51,537 nt of DNA, from NCBI RefSeq assembly GCF_000003605.2, contig NW_003145720.1, positions 1 through 51,537 of the forward strand. Direction: 5' to 3'. Positions 11,896-25,410 of the stretch are shown here, one piece after another. This DNA is from Saccoglossus kowalevskii (taxonomy: Eukaryota > Hemichordata > Enteropneusta > Harrimaniidae). The position numbers were made by a program, and so were the translations under genes. How positions within the stretch are numbered: the stretch's first letter is position 1; each line of letters starts with the position of its first letter. The notes beneath the pieces were generated by a model. That model was not told the DNA's origin, did not search any database, and saw nothing but the letters and a program-made list of their open reading frames with translations.

Positions 11896-12018
11896 ATTCA
11901 TGTATGGTGATCTGTTTGATCCATAGAAACTGATTCTCTAAACCATGTATGGTGATCTGTTTGCTCCATAGAAACTGATTCTCTAAACTATGTATGGTGA
12001 TCTGTTTGCTCCATAGAA

Positions 12019-12558
12019 ACTCATTCTCTAAACCATGTATGGTGATCTGTTTTCTCCATAGAAACTGATTCTCTAAACCATGTATGGTGATCTGTTTGCT
12101 CCATAGAAACTGATTCTCTAAATTATGTATGGTGATCTGTTTGCTCCATAGAAACTGATTCTCTAAACTATGTATGGTGATCTGTTTGCTCCATAGAAAC
12201 TGATTCTCTAAACCATGTATGGTGATCTGTTTGCTCCATAGAAACTGATTCTCTAAACCATGTATGGTGATCTGTTTGCTCCATAGAAACTCATTCTCTA
12301 AACCATGTATGGTGATCTGTTTTCTCCATAGAAACTGATTCTCTAAACCATGTATGGTGATCTGTTTGCTCCATAGAAACTGATTCTCTAAATTATGTAT
12401 GGTGATCTGTTTGCTCCATAGAAACTGATTCTCTAAACTATGTATGGTGATCTGTTTGCTCCATAGAAACTGATTCTCTAAACCATGTATAGTGATCTGT
12501 TTGCTCCATAGAAACTGATTCTCTAAACCATGTATGGTGATCTGTTTGCTCCATAGAA
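12019..12558. repeat. Tandem pair of 270-bp HORs
   Basis: ACTCATTC is repeated 270 bp apart (12019 and 12289), in the same six-monomer order as at 4656-5195, including GTATAGTGATC only in the second copy. Confidence 0.78.
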
Positions 12559-12925
12559 ACTAATTCTCTAATTCATGTAGAAACTGATTCTCTAAACTAT
12601 GTATGGTGATCTGTTTGCTCCATAGAAACTGATTCTCTAAACCATGTATGGTGATCTGTTTGCTCCATAGAAACTGATTCTCTAAACCATATATGGTGAT
12701 CTGTTTGCTCCATTGAAACTGATTCTCTAAACCATGTATGGTGATCTGTTTGCTCCATAGAAACTGATTCTCTAAACTATGTATGGTGATCTGTTTGTTC
12801 CATAGAAACTGATTCTCTAAACCATTTATGGTGATCTGTTTGCTCCATAGAAACTGATTCTCTAAACCATGTATGGTGATATGTTTGCTCCATAGAAACT
12901 AATTCTCTAATTCATGTAGAAACTG
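12541..12925. repeat. Insert module that lacks the 35-bp segment
   Basis: Two 24-bp monomers (near 12570 and 12909) frame the usual series CCATATATGG, CCATTGAAAC, GTTCCATAG, CCATTTATGG and GATATG. The monomer with CTCGAAACC and GGAGATCTG and the 35-bp segment are both missing, a net loss of 80 bp. The flanks join in perfect monomer register, as expected from unequal exchange between adjacent monomers. Confidence 0.85.
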
Positions 12926-13237
12926 ATTCTCTAAACTATGTATGGTGATCTGTTTGCTCCATAGAAACTGACTCTCTAAACCATGTATGGTGATCTGTTT
13001 GCTCCATAGAAACTGATTCTCTAAACCATATATGGTGATCTGTTTGCTCCATAGAAACTGATTCTCTAAATTATGTATGGTGATCTGTTTGCTCCATAGA
13101 AACTGATTCTCTAAACTATGTATGGTGATCTGTTTGCTCCATAGAAACTGATTCTCTAAACCATGTATGGTGATCTGTTTGCTCCATAGAAACTGATTCT
13201 CTAAACCATGTATGGTGATCAGTTTGCTCCATAGAAA

Positions 13238-13905
13238 CTGATTCTATAAACCATGTATGGTGATCTGTTTGTTCCATAGAAACTGATTCTCTATACCATG
13301 TATGGTGATCAGTTTGCTCCATAGAAACTGATTCTCTAAACTATGTATGGTGATCTGTTTGCTCCATAGAAACAGATTCTCTAAACCATGTATGGTGATC
13401 TGTTTGCTCCATAGAAACTGATTCTCTAAACCATGTATGGTGATCTGCTTGCTCCATAGAAACTGATTCTCTAAACCATGTATGGTGATCTGTTTGCTCC
13501 ATAGAAACTGATTCTCTAAACTATGTATGGTGATCTGTTTGCTCCATAGAAACTGATTCTCTAAACCATGTATGGTGATTTGTTTGCTCCATAGAAACTG
13601 ATTCTCTAAACCATGTAGTTGATCCGTTTGCTCCATAGAAACTGATTCTCTAAACCATGTTTGGTAATCTGTTTGCTCCATAGAAACTGATTCTCTAAAC
13701 TATGTATGGTGATCTGTTTGCTCCATAGAAACTGATTCTCTAAACCATGTATGGTGATCTGTTTGCTCCATAGAAACTGATTCTCTAAACTATGTATGGT
13801 GATCCGTTTGCTCCATAGAAACTGATTCTCTAAACCATGTATGGTGATCTGTTTGCTCCATGGAAACTGATTCTCTAAACCATGTAGGTGATCTGTTTGC
13901 TCCAT
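13238..13905. repeat. Shortened copy of the 808-bp HOR
   Basis: Starts at GATTCTATAAACC and follows the 18-monomer order, but one CCATG monomer after GATCAG is absent compared with 6353-7205. It ends with the 300-bp core at 13606-13905. Confidence 0.75.
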
Positions 13906-15058
13906 AGAAACTGATTCTCTAAACTATGTATGGTGATCTGTTTGCTCCATAGAAACTAATTCTCTAAACTATGTATGGTGATCTGTTTGCTCCATAGAAA
14001 CTGATTCTCTAAACCATGTATGGTGATCTGTTTGCTCCATAGAAACTGATTCTCTAAACCATGTATGGTGATCTGTTTGCTCCATAGAAACTGATTCTCT
14101 AATTCATCTGTTTGCTCCATAGAAACTGATTCTCTAAACCATGTATGGTGATCTGTTTGCTCCATAGAAACTGATTCTCTAATTCATGTATGGTGATCTG
14201 TTTGATCCATAGAAACTGATTCTCTAAACCATGTATGGTGATCTGTTTGCTCCATAGAAACTGATTCTCTAAACTATGTATGGTGATCTGTTTGCTCCAT
14301 AGAAACTCATTCTCTAAACCATGTATGGTGATCTGTTTGCTCCATAGAAACTGATTCTCTAAACCATGTATAGTGATCTGTTTGCTCCATAGAAACTGAT
14401 TCTCTAAACCAAGTATGGTGATCTGTTTGCTCCATAGAAACTGATTCTCTAAACCATGTATGGTGATGTGTTTGCTCCATAGAAACTAATTCTCTAAACC
14501 ATGTATGGTGATGTGTTTGCTCCATAGAAACTGATTCTCTAAACCATGTATGGTGATCTGTTTGCTCCATAGAAACTGATTCTCTAATTCATCTGTTTGC
14601 TCCATAGAAACTGATTCTCTAAACCATGTATGGTGATCTGTTTGCTCCATAGAAACTGATTCTCTAATTCATGTATGGTGATCTGTTTGATCCATAGAAA
14701 CTGATTCTCTAAACCATGTATGGTGATCTGTTTGCTCCATAGAAACTGATTCTCTAAACTATGTATGGTGATCTGTTTGCTCCATAGAAACTCATTCTCT
14801 AAACCATGTATGGTGATCTGTTTTCTCCATAGAAACTGATTCTCTAAACCATGTATGGTGATCTGTTTGCTCCATAGAAACTGATTCTCTAAATTATGTA
14901 TGGTGATCTGTTTGCTCCATAGAAACTGATTCTCTAAACTATGTATGGTGATCTGTTTGCTCCATAGAAACTGATTCTCTAAACCATGTATGGTGATCTG
15001 TTTGCTCCATAGAAACTGATTCTCTAAACCATGTATGGTGATCTGTTTGCTCCATAGA

Positions 15059-15921
15059 AACTCATTCTCTAATTCATCTGTTTGCTCCATAGAAACTGAT
15101 TCTCTAAACCATGTATGGTGATCTGTTTGCTCCATAGAAACTGATTCTCTAATTCATGTATGGTGATCTGTTTGATCCATAGAAACTGATTCTCTAAACC
15201 ATGTATGGTGATCTGTTTGCTCCATAGAAACTGATTCTCTAAACTATGTATGGTGATCTGTTTGCTCCATAGAAACTCATTCTCTAAACCATGTATGGTG
15301 ATCTGTTTTCTCCATAGAAACTGATTCTCTAAACCATGTATGGTGATCTGTTTGCTCCATAGAAACTGATTCTCTAAATTATGTATGGTGATCTGTTTGC
15401 TCCATAGAAACTGATTCTCTAAACTATGTATGGTGATCTGTTTGCTCCATAGAAACTGATTCTCTAAACCATGTATGGTGATCTGTTTGCTCCATAGAAA
15501 CTGATTCTCTAAACCATGTATGGTGATCTGTTTGCTCCATAGAAACTCATTCTCTAAACCATGTATGGTGATCTGTTTTCTCCATAGAAACTGATTCTCT
15601 AAACCATGTATGGTGATCTGTTTGCTCCATAGAAACTGATTCTCTAAATTATGTATGGTGATCTGTTTGCTCCATAGAAACTGATTCTCTAAACTATGTA
15701 TGGTGATCTGTTTGCTCCATAGAAACTGATTCTCTAAACCATGTATAGTGATCTGTTTGCTCCATAGAAACTGATTCTCTAAACCATGTATGGTGATCTG
15801 TTTGCTCCATAGAAACTGATTCTCTAATTCATCTGTTTGCTCCATAGAAACTGATTCTCTAAACCATGTATGGTGATCTGTTTGCTCCATAGAAACTGAT
15901 TCTCTAATTCATGTATGGTGA
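15059..15921. repeat. HOR block with 35-bp monomers, copy of 4440-5302
   Basis: Same series as 4440-5302, with an identical conceptual 273-residue translation. It includes a 270-bp tandem pair at 15275-15814. The left edge differs by ACTCATTC instead of ACTGATTC near 15062, which suggests the exchange point lies there. Confidence 0.88.
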
Positions 15922-18199
15922 TCTGTTTGATCCATAGAAACTGATTCTCTAAACCATGTATGGTGATCTGTTTGCTCCATAGAGACTGATTCTCTAAACT
16001 ATGTATGGTGATCTGTTTGCTCCATAGAAACTCATTCTCTAAACCATGTATGGTGATCTGTTTTCTCCATAGAAACTGATTCTCTAAACCATGTATGGCG
16101 ATCTGTTTGCTCCATAGAAACTGATTCTCTAAATTATGTATGGTGATCTGTTTGCTCCATAGAAACTGATTCTCTAAACTATGTATGGTGATCTGTTTGC
16201 TCCATAGAAACTGATTCTCTAAACCATGTATGGTGATCTGTTTGCTCCATAGAAACTGATTCTCTAAACCATGTATGGTGATCAGTTTGCTCCATAGAAA
16301 CTGATTCTATAAACCATGTATGGTTATCTGTTTGTTCCATAAAAACTGATTCTCTAAACTATGTATGGTGATCTGTTTGCTCCATAGAAACTGATTCTCT
16401 AAACCATGTATGGTGATCTGTTTGCTCCATAGAAACTGATTCTCTAAACAATGTATGGTGATCTGTTTGCTCCATAGAAACTGATTCTCTAAACTATGTA
16501 TGGTGATCTGTTTGCTCCATAGAAACAGATTCTCTAAACCATGTATGGTGATCTGTTTGCTCCATAGAAACTGATTCTCTAAACCATGTATGGTGATCTG
16601 CTTGCTTCATAGAAACTGATTCTCTAAACCATGAATGGTGATCTGTTTGCTCCATAGAAACTGATTCTCTAAACTATGTATGGTGATCTGTTTGCTCCAT
16701 AGAAACTGATTCTCTAAACCATGTATGGTGATTTGTTTGCTCCATAGAAACTGATTCTCTAAACCATGTAGTTGATCCGTTTGCTCCATAGAAACTGATT
16801 CTCTAAACCATGTTTGGTGATCTGTTTGCTCCATAGAAACTGATTCTCTAAACTATGTATGGTGATCTGTTTGCTCCATAGAAACTGATTTTCTAAACCA
16901 TGCATGGTGATCTGTTTGCTCCATAGAAACTGATTCTCTAAACTACGTATGGTGATCCGTTTGCTCCATAGAAACTGATTCTCTAAACCATGTATGTTGA
17001 TCTGTTTGCTCCATGGAAACTGATTCTCTAAACCATGTAGGTGATCTGTTTGCTCCATAGAAACTGATTCTCTAAACTATGTATGGTGATCTGTTTGCTC
17101 CATAGAAACTAATTCTCTAAACTATGTATGGTGATCTGTTTGCTCCATAGAAACTGATTCTCTAAACCATGTATGGTGATCTGTTTGCTCCATAGAAACT
17201 GATTCTCTAAACCATGTATGGTGATCTGTTTGCTCCATAGAAACTGATTCTCTAAACCATGTATAGTGATCTGTTTGCTCCATAGAAACTGATTCTCTAA
17301 ACCATGTATGGTGATCTGTTTGCTCCATAGAAACTGATTCTCTAATTCATGTATGGTGATCTGTTTGCTCCATAGAATCTGATTCTCTAAACCATGTATG
17401 GTGATCTGTTTGCTCCATAGAAACTGATTCTCTAAACCATGTTTGGTGATCTGTTTGCTCCATAGAAACTGATTCTCTAAACCATGTATGGTTACCTGTT
17501 TGCTTCATAGAAACTGATTCTCTAAACCATGTATAGTGATCTGTTTGCTCCATAGAAACTGATTCTTCTAAATCCATGTATGGTGATCAGTTTGCTCCAT
17601 AGAAACTGATTCTATAAACCATGTATGGTGATCTGTTTGTTCCATAGAAACTGATTCTATAAACTATGTATGGTGATCTGTTTGCTCCATAGAAACTGAT
17701 TCTCTATACCATGTAGGGTGATCAGTTTGCTCCATAGAAACTGATTCTCTAAACCATGTATGGTGATCTGTTTGCTCCATAGAAACTGATTCTCTAAACT
17801 ATGTATGGTGATCTGTTTGCTCCATAGAAACAGATTCTCTAAACCATGTATGGTGATCTGTTTGCTCCATAGAAACTGATTCTCTAAACCATGTATGGTG
17901 ATCTGCTTGCTCCATAGAAACTGATTCTCTAAACCATGTATGGTGATCTGTTTGCTCCATAGAAACTCATTCTCTAAACTATGTATGGTGATCTGTTTGC
18001 TCCATAGAAACTGATTCTCTAAACCATGTATGGTGATTTGTTTGCTCCATAGAAACTGATTCTCTAAACCATGTAGTTGATCCGTTTGCTCCATAGAAAC
18101 TGATTCTCTAAACCATGTTTGGTGATCTGTTTGCTCCATAGAAACTGATTCTCTAAACTATGTATGGTGATCTGTTTGCTCCATAGAAACTGATTCTTA

Positions 18200-18975
18200 C
18201 ACCATGTATGGTGAACTGTTTGCTCCATAGAAACTGATTCTCTAAACTATGTATGGTGATCCGTTTGCTCCATAGAAACTGATTCTCTAAACCATGTATG
18301 GTGATCTGTTTGCTCCATGGAAACTGATTCTCTAAACCATGTAGGTGATCTGTTTGCTCCATAGAAACTGATTCTCTAAACTATGTATGGTGATCTGTTT
18401 GCTCCATAGAAACTAATACTCTAAACTATGTATGGTGATCTGTTTGCCCCATAGAAACTGATTCTCTAAACCATGTATGGTGATCTGTTTGCTCCATAGA
18501 AACTGATTCTCTAAACCATGTATGGTGATCTGTTTGCTCCATAGAAACTGATTCTCTAAACCATGTATAGTGATCTGTTTGCTCCATAGAAACTGATTCT
18601 CTAAACCAAGTATGGTGATCTGTTTGCTCCATAGAAACTGATTCTCTAAACCATGTATGGTGATGTGTTTGCTCCATAGAAACTAATTCTCTAAACCATG
18701 TATGGTGATGTGTTTGCTCCATAGAAACTGATTCTCTAAACCATGTATGGTGATCTGTTTGCTCCATAGAAACTGATTCTCTAATTCATCTGTTTGCTCC
18801 ATAGAAACTGATTCTCTAAACCATGTATGGTGATCTGTTTGCTCCATAGAAACTGATTCTCTAATTCATGTATGGTGATCTGTTTGATCCATAGAAACTG
18901 ATTCTCTAAACCATGTATGGTGATCTGTTTGCTCCATAGAAACTGATTCTCTAAACTATGTATGGTGATCTGTTT
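18200..18975. repeat. HOR block shared with 41195-41970
   Basis: The order GATCCG, CCATGGAAAC, GTAGGTGATC, ACTAATACTC, GCCCCATAG, GTATAGTG, CCAAGTATGG, GATGTG, ACTAATTC, GATGTG, AATTCATCTG, GTTTGATCC recurs at offset 22,995. A small change at 18196 (TTACACC with GTGAACTG) is also found near 19040 but not in the 41 kb copy, which has CTACACC. Confidence 0.78.
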
Positions 18976-19049
18976 GCTCCATAGAAACTGATTCTCTAAA
19001 CTATGTATGGTGATCTGTTTGCTCCATAGAAACTGATTCTTACACCATG

Positions 19050-19900
19050 TATGGTGAACTGTTTGCTCCATAGAAACTGATTCTCTAAACCATGTATGGT
19101 GATCAGTTTGCTCCATAGAAACTGATTCTATAAACCATGTATGGTGATCTGTTTGTTCCATAAAAACTGATTCTCTAAACTATGTATGGTGATCTGTTTG
19201 CTCCATAGAAACTGATTCTCTAAACCATGTATGGTGATCTGTTTGCTCCATAGAAACTGATTCTCTAAACAATGTATGGTGATCTGTTTGCTCCATAGAA
19301 ACTGATTCTCTAAACTATGTATGGTGATCTGTTTGCTCCATAGAAACAGATTCTCTAAACCATGTATGGTGATCTGTTTGCTCTATAGAAACTGAGTCTC
19401 TAAACCATGTATGGTGATCTGCTTGCTCCATAGAAACTGATTCTCTAAACCATGAATGGTGATCTGTTTGCTCCATAGAAACTGATTCTCTAAACCATGT
19501 AGGTGATCTGTTTGCTCCATAGAAACTGATTCTCTAAACTATGTATGGTGATCTGTTTGCTCCATAGAAACTAATTCTCTAAACCATGTATGGTGATGTG
19601 TTTGCTCCATAGAAACTGATTCTCTAAACCATGTATGGTGATCTGTTTGCTCCATAGGAACTGATTCTCTAAACCATGTATAGTGATCTGTTTGCTCCAT
19701 AGAAACTGATTCTCTAAACCATGTATGGTGATCTGTTTGCTCCATAGAAACTGATTCTCTAATTCATCTGTTTGCTCCATAGAAACTGATTCTCTAAACC
19801 ATGTATGGTGATCTGTTTGCTCCATAGAAACCGATTCTCTAAACCATGTATGGTGATCTGTTTGCTCCATAGAAACTGATTCTCTAAACTATGTATGGTG
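19050..19900. repeat. HOR block shared with 39050-39900
   Basis: The two blocks match at a constant offset of exactly 20,000, including GATCAG, GATTCTATAAACC, CCATAAAAAC, CAATG, AAACAGATTC, GCTCTATAG, GAGTCTC and CATGAATGG. The one substitution noted is CCATAGGAAC near 19654. They part near 19900, where this copy has GCTCCATAG and the other GTTCCATAG. Confidence 0.82.
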
Positions 19901-22425
19901 ATCTGTTTGCTCCATAGAAACTGATTCTCTAATTCATCTGTTTGCTCCATAGAAACTGATTCTCTAAACCATGTATGGTGATCTGTTTGCTCCATAGAAA
20001 CTGATTCTCTAATTCATGTATGGTGATCTGTTTGATCCATAGAAACTGATTCTCTAAACCATGTATGGTGATCTGTTTGCTCCATAGAAACTGATTCTCT
20101 AAACTATGTATGGTGATCTGTTTGCTCCATAGAAACTGATACTATAAACCATGCATGGTGATCTGTTTGCTCCATAGAAACTGATTCTCTAAATTATGTA
20201 TGGTGATCTGTTTGCTCCATAGAAACTGATTCTCTAAACTATGTATGGTGATCTGTTTGCTCCATAGAAACTGATTCTCTAAACCATGTATGCTGATCTG
20301 TTTGCTCCATAGAAACTGATTCTCTAAACCATGTATGGTGATCTGTTTGCTCCATAGAAACTCATTCTCTAAACCATGTATGGTGATCTGTTTTCTCCAT
20401 AGAAACTGATTCTCTAAACCATGTATGGTGATCTGTTTGCTCCATAGAAACTGATTCTCTAAATTATGTATGGTGATCTGTTTGCTCCATAGAAACTGAT
20501 TCTCTAAACTATGTATGGTGATCTGTTTGCTCCATAGAAACTGATTCTCTAAACCATGTATAGTGATCTGTTTGCTCCATAGAAACTGATTCTCTAAACC
20601 ATGTATGGTGATCTGTTTGCTCCATAGAAACTGATTCTCTAATTCATCTGTTTGCTCCATAGAAACTGATTCTCTAAACCATGTATGGTGATCTGTTTGC
20701 TCCATAGAAACTGATTCTCTAATTCATGTATGGTGATGTGTTTGCTCCATAGAAACTAATTCTCTAAACCATGTATGGTGATGTGTTTGCTCCATAGAAA
20801 CTGATTCTCTAAACCATGTATGGTGATCTGTTTGCTCCATAGAAACTGATTCTCTAATTCATCTGTTTGCTCCATAGAAACTGATTCTCTAAACCATGTA
20901 TGGTGATCTGTTTGCTCCATAGAAACTGATTCTCTAATTCATGTATGGTGATCTGTTTGATCCATAGAAACTGATTCTCTAAACCATGTATGGTGATCTG
21001 TTTGCTCCATAGAAACTGATTCTCTAAACTATGTATGGTGATCTGTTTGCTCCATAGAAACTCATTCTCTAAACCATGTATGGTGATCTGTTTTCTCCAT
21101 AGAAACTGATTCTCTAAACCATGTATGGTGATCTGTTTGCTCCATAGAAACTGATTCTCTAAATTATGTATGGTGATCTGTTTGCTCCATAGAAACTGAT
21201 TCTCTAAACTATGTATGGTGATCTGTTTGCTCCATAGAAACTGATTCTCTAAACCAAGTGTGGTGATCTGTTTGCTCCATAGAAACTGATTCTCTAAACC
21301 ATGTATGGTGATGTGTTTGCTCCATAGAAACTAATTCTCTAAACCATGTATGGTGATGTGTTTGCTCCATAGAAACTGATTCTCTAAACCATGTATGGTG
21401 ATCTGTTTGCTCCATAGAAACTGATTCTCTAATTCATCTGTTTGCTCCATAGAAACTGATTCTCTAAACCATGTATGGTGATCTGTTTGCTCCATAGAAA
21501 CTGATTCTCTAATTCATGTATGGTGATCTGTTTGATCCATAGAAACTGATTCTCTAAACCATGTATGGTGATCTGTTTGCTCCATAGAAACTGATTCTCT
21601 AAACTATGTATGGTGATCTGTTTGCTCCATAGAAACTCATTCTCTAAACCATGTATGGTGATCTGTTTTCTCCATAGAAACTGATTCTCTAAACCATGTA
21701 TGGTGATCTGTTTGCTCCATAGAAACTGATTCTCTAAATTATGTATGGTGATCTGTTTGCTCCATAGAAACTGATTCTCTAAACTATGTATGGTGATCTG
21801 TTTGCTCCATAGAAACTGATTCTCTAAACCATGTATGGTGATCTGTTTGCTCCATAGAAACTGATTCTCTAAACAATGTATGGTGATCTGTTTGCTCCAT
21901 AGAAACTGATTCTCTAAACTATGTATGGTGATCTGTTTGCTCCATAGAAACAGATTCTCTAAACCATGTATGGTGATCTGTTTGCTCTATAGAAACTGAG
22001 TCTCTAAACCATGTATGGTGATCTGCTTGCTCCATAGAAACTGATTCTCTAAACCATGAATGGTGATCTGTTTGCTCCATAGAAACTGATTCTCTAAACC
22101 ATGTATAGTGATCTGTTTGCTCCATAGAAACTGATTCTCTAAACCATGTATGGTGATCTGTTTGCTCCATAGAAACTGATTCTCTAATTCATCTGTTTGC
22201 TCCATAGAAACTGATTCTCTAAACCATGTATGGTGATCTGTTTGCTCCATAGAAACCGATTCTCTAAACCATGTATGGTGATCTGTTTGCTCCATAGAAA
22301 CTGATTCTCTAAACTATGTATGGTGATCTGTTTGTTCCATAGAAACTGATTCTCTAAACCATTTATGGTGATCTGTTTGCTCCATAGAAACTGATTCTCG
22401 AAACCATGTATGGAGATCTGTTTGC

Positions 22426-22460
22426 TTGGGGAGAAGTTAATATGTACAAGCATAAATTGT
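22426..22460 (+). repeat. 35-bp non-monomer segment, copy 4
   Basis: Same placement and flanks, but with one private substitution: GTTAATATG instead of GTTAAAATG at 22441. It is the only one of the nine copies that differs inside the segment. Confidence 0.95.
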
Positions 22461-22809
22461 TCCATAGAAACTGATTCTCTAAACCATGTATGGTGATATG
22501 TTTGCTCCATAGAAACTAATTCTCTAATTCATGTAGAAACTGATTCTCTAAACTATGTATGGTGATCTGTTTTCTCCATAGAAACTGATTCTCTAAACCA
22601 TGTATGGTGATCTGTTTGCTCCATAGAAACTGATTCTCTAAATTATGTATGGTGATCTGTTTGCTCCATAGAAACTGATTCTCTAAACTATGTATGGTGA
22701 TCTGTTTGCTCCATAGAAACTGATTCTCTAAACCATGTATAGTGATCTGTTTGCTCCATAGAAACTGATTCTCTAAACCATGTATGGTGATCTGTTTGCT
22801 CCATAGAAA

Positions 22810-23070
22810 CTAATTCTCTAATTCATGTAGAAACTGATTCTCTAAACTATGTATGGTGATCTGTTTGCTCCATAGAAACTGATTCTCTAAACCATGTATG
22901 GTGATCTGTTTGCTCCATAGAAACTGATTCTCTAAACCATATATGGTGATCTGTTTGCTCCATTGAAACTGATTCTCTAAACCATGTATGGTGATCTGTT
23001 TGCTCCATAGAAACTGATTCTCTAAACTATGTATGGTGATCTGTTTGTTCCATAGAAACTGATTCTCTAA
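22810..23070. repeat. Truncated insert module
   Basis: Begins like the module at 795-1484, with a 24-bp monomer near 22820, then CCATATATGG, CCATTGAAAC and GTTCCATAG. It switches to another HOR (CTATG, AAACAGATTC, GCTCTATAG) before CCATTTATGG and the 35-bp segment are reached. Confidence 0.75.
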
Positions 23071-23819
23071 ACTATGTATGGTGATCTGTTTGCTCCATAG
23101 AAACAGATTCTCTAAACCATGTATGGTGATCTGTTTGCTCTATAGAAACTGAGTCTCTAAACCATGTATGGTGATCTGCTTGCTCCATAGAAACTGATTC
23201 TCTAAACCATGTATGGTGATCTGTTTGCTCCATAGAAACTCATTCTCTAAACCATGTATGGTGATCTGTTTTCTCCATAGAAACTGATTCTCTAAACCAT
23301 GTATGGTGATCTGTTTGCTCCATAGAAACTGATTCTCTAAATTATGTATGGTGATCTGTTTGCTCCATAGAAACTGATTCTCTAAACTATGTATGGTGAT
23401 CTGTTTGCTCCATAGAAACTGATTCTCTAAACCATGTATAGTGATCTGTTTGCTCCATAGAAACTGATTCTCTAAACCATGTATGGTGATCTGTTTGCTC
23501 CATAGAAACTGATTCTCTAATTCATCTGTTTGCTCCATAGAAACTGATTCTCTAAACCATGTATGGTGATCTGTTTGCTCCATAGAAACTGATTCTCTAA
23601 ACCATGTATGGTTACCTGTTTGCTCCATAGAAACTGATTCTCTAAACCATGTATAGTGATCTGTTTGCTCCATAGAAACTGATTCTCTAAATCATGTATG
23701 GTGATCTGTTTGCTCCATAGAAACTGATTCTCTAATACATCTGTTTGCTCCATAGAAACTGATTCTCTAAACCATGTATGGTGATCTGTTTGCTCCATAG
23801 AAACTGATTCTCTAATTCA

Positions 23820-24880
23820 TGTATGGTGATCTGTTTGCTCCATAGAAACTGATTCTCTAAACCATGTATGGTGATCTGTTTGCTCCATAGAACCTGATTC
23901 TCTAAACCATGTTTGGTGATCTGTTTGCTCCATAGAAACTGATTCTCTAAACTATGTAAGGTGATCTGTTTGCTCCATAGAAACTGATTCTCTAAACCAT
24001 GTATGGTGATCTGTTTGCGCCATAGAAACTGATTCTCTAAACTACGTATGGTGATCCGTTTGCTCCATAGAAACTGATTCTCTAAACCATGTATGATGAT
24101 CTGTTTGCTCCATAGAAACTGATTCTCTAAACTATGTATGGGTGATATGTTTGCTCCATGGAAACTGATTCTCTAAACCATGTAGGTGATCTGTTTGCTC
24201 CATAGAAACTGATTCTCTAAACTATGTATGGTGATCTGTTTGCTCCATAGAAACTAATTCTCTAAACCATGTATGGTGATGTGTTTGCTCCATAGAAACT
24301 GATTCTCTAAACCATGTATGGTGATCTGTTTGCTCCATAGAAACTGATTCTCTAAACCATGTACAGTGATCTGTTTGCTCCATAGAAACTGATTCTCTAA
24401 ACCACGTATGATGATCTGTTTGCTCCATAGAAACTGATTCTCTAAACTATGTATGGGTGATATGTTTGCTCCATGGAAACTGATTCTCTAAACCATGTAG
24501 GTGATCTGTTTGCTCCATAGAAACTGATTCTCTAAACTATGTATGGTGATGTGTTTGCTCCATAGAAACTAATTCTCTAAACCATGTATGGTGATGTGTT
24601 TGCTCCATAGAAACTGATTCTCTAAACCATGTATGGTGATCTGTTTGCTCCATAGAAACTGATTCTCTAAACCATGTATAGTGATCTGTTTGCTCCATAG
24701 AAACTGATTCTCTAATTCATCTGTTTGCTCCATAGAAACTGATTCTCTAAACCATGTATGGTGATGTGTTTGCTCCATAGAAACTGATTCTCTAAACCAT
24801 GTATGGTGATCTGTTTGCTCCATAGAAACTGATTCTCTAAACCATGTATGGTTATCTGTTTGCTCCATAGAAACTGATTC
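23820..24880. repeat. About 1.05-kb HOR, copy 1 of 3
   Basis: Diagnostic order: AGAACCTG, CATGTTTGG, GTAAGGTG, GCGCCATAG, CTACGTATGG with GATCCG, GTATGATG, GTATGGGTGATATG, CCATGGAAAC, GTAGGTGATC, GATGTG, GTACAGTG, then a second GTATGATG and GTATGGGTG series, a 35-bp monomer near 24716, and GGTTATC. Copy 2 lies 2,778 bp downstream. Confidence 0.82.
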
Positions 24881-25410
24881 TCTAAACTATGTATGGTGAT
24901 GTGTTTGCTCCATAGAAACTGATTCTCTAAACCATGTATGGTGATCTGTTTGCTCCATAGAAACTGAATCTCTAAACCATGTATGGTGATCTGTTTGCTC
25001 CACAGAAACTGATTCTCTAAACCATGTATGGTGATCTGTTTGCTCCATAGAAACTGATTCTCTAAACCATGTATGGTGATCTGTTTGCTCCATAGAAACT
25101 GATTTTCTAAACCATGTATGGTGATCTGTTTGCTACATAGAAACTGATTCTCTAAACTATGTATGGTGATCTGTTTGCTCCATAGAAACTGATTCTCTAA
25201 ACTATGTATGGTGATCTGTTTGCTCCATAGAAACCGATTCTCTAAACCATGTATGGTGATCTGTTTGCTCCATAGAAACTGATTCTCTAAACCATGTATG
25301 GTGATCTGTTTGCTCCATAGAAACTGATTCTCTAAACTATGTATGGTGATCTGTTTGCTCCATAGAAACTGATTCTCTAAACTATGTATGGGTGATATGT
25401 TTGCTCCATA

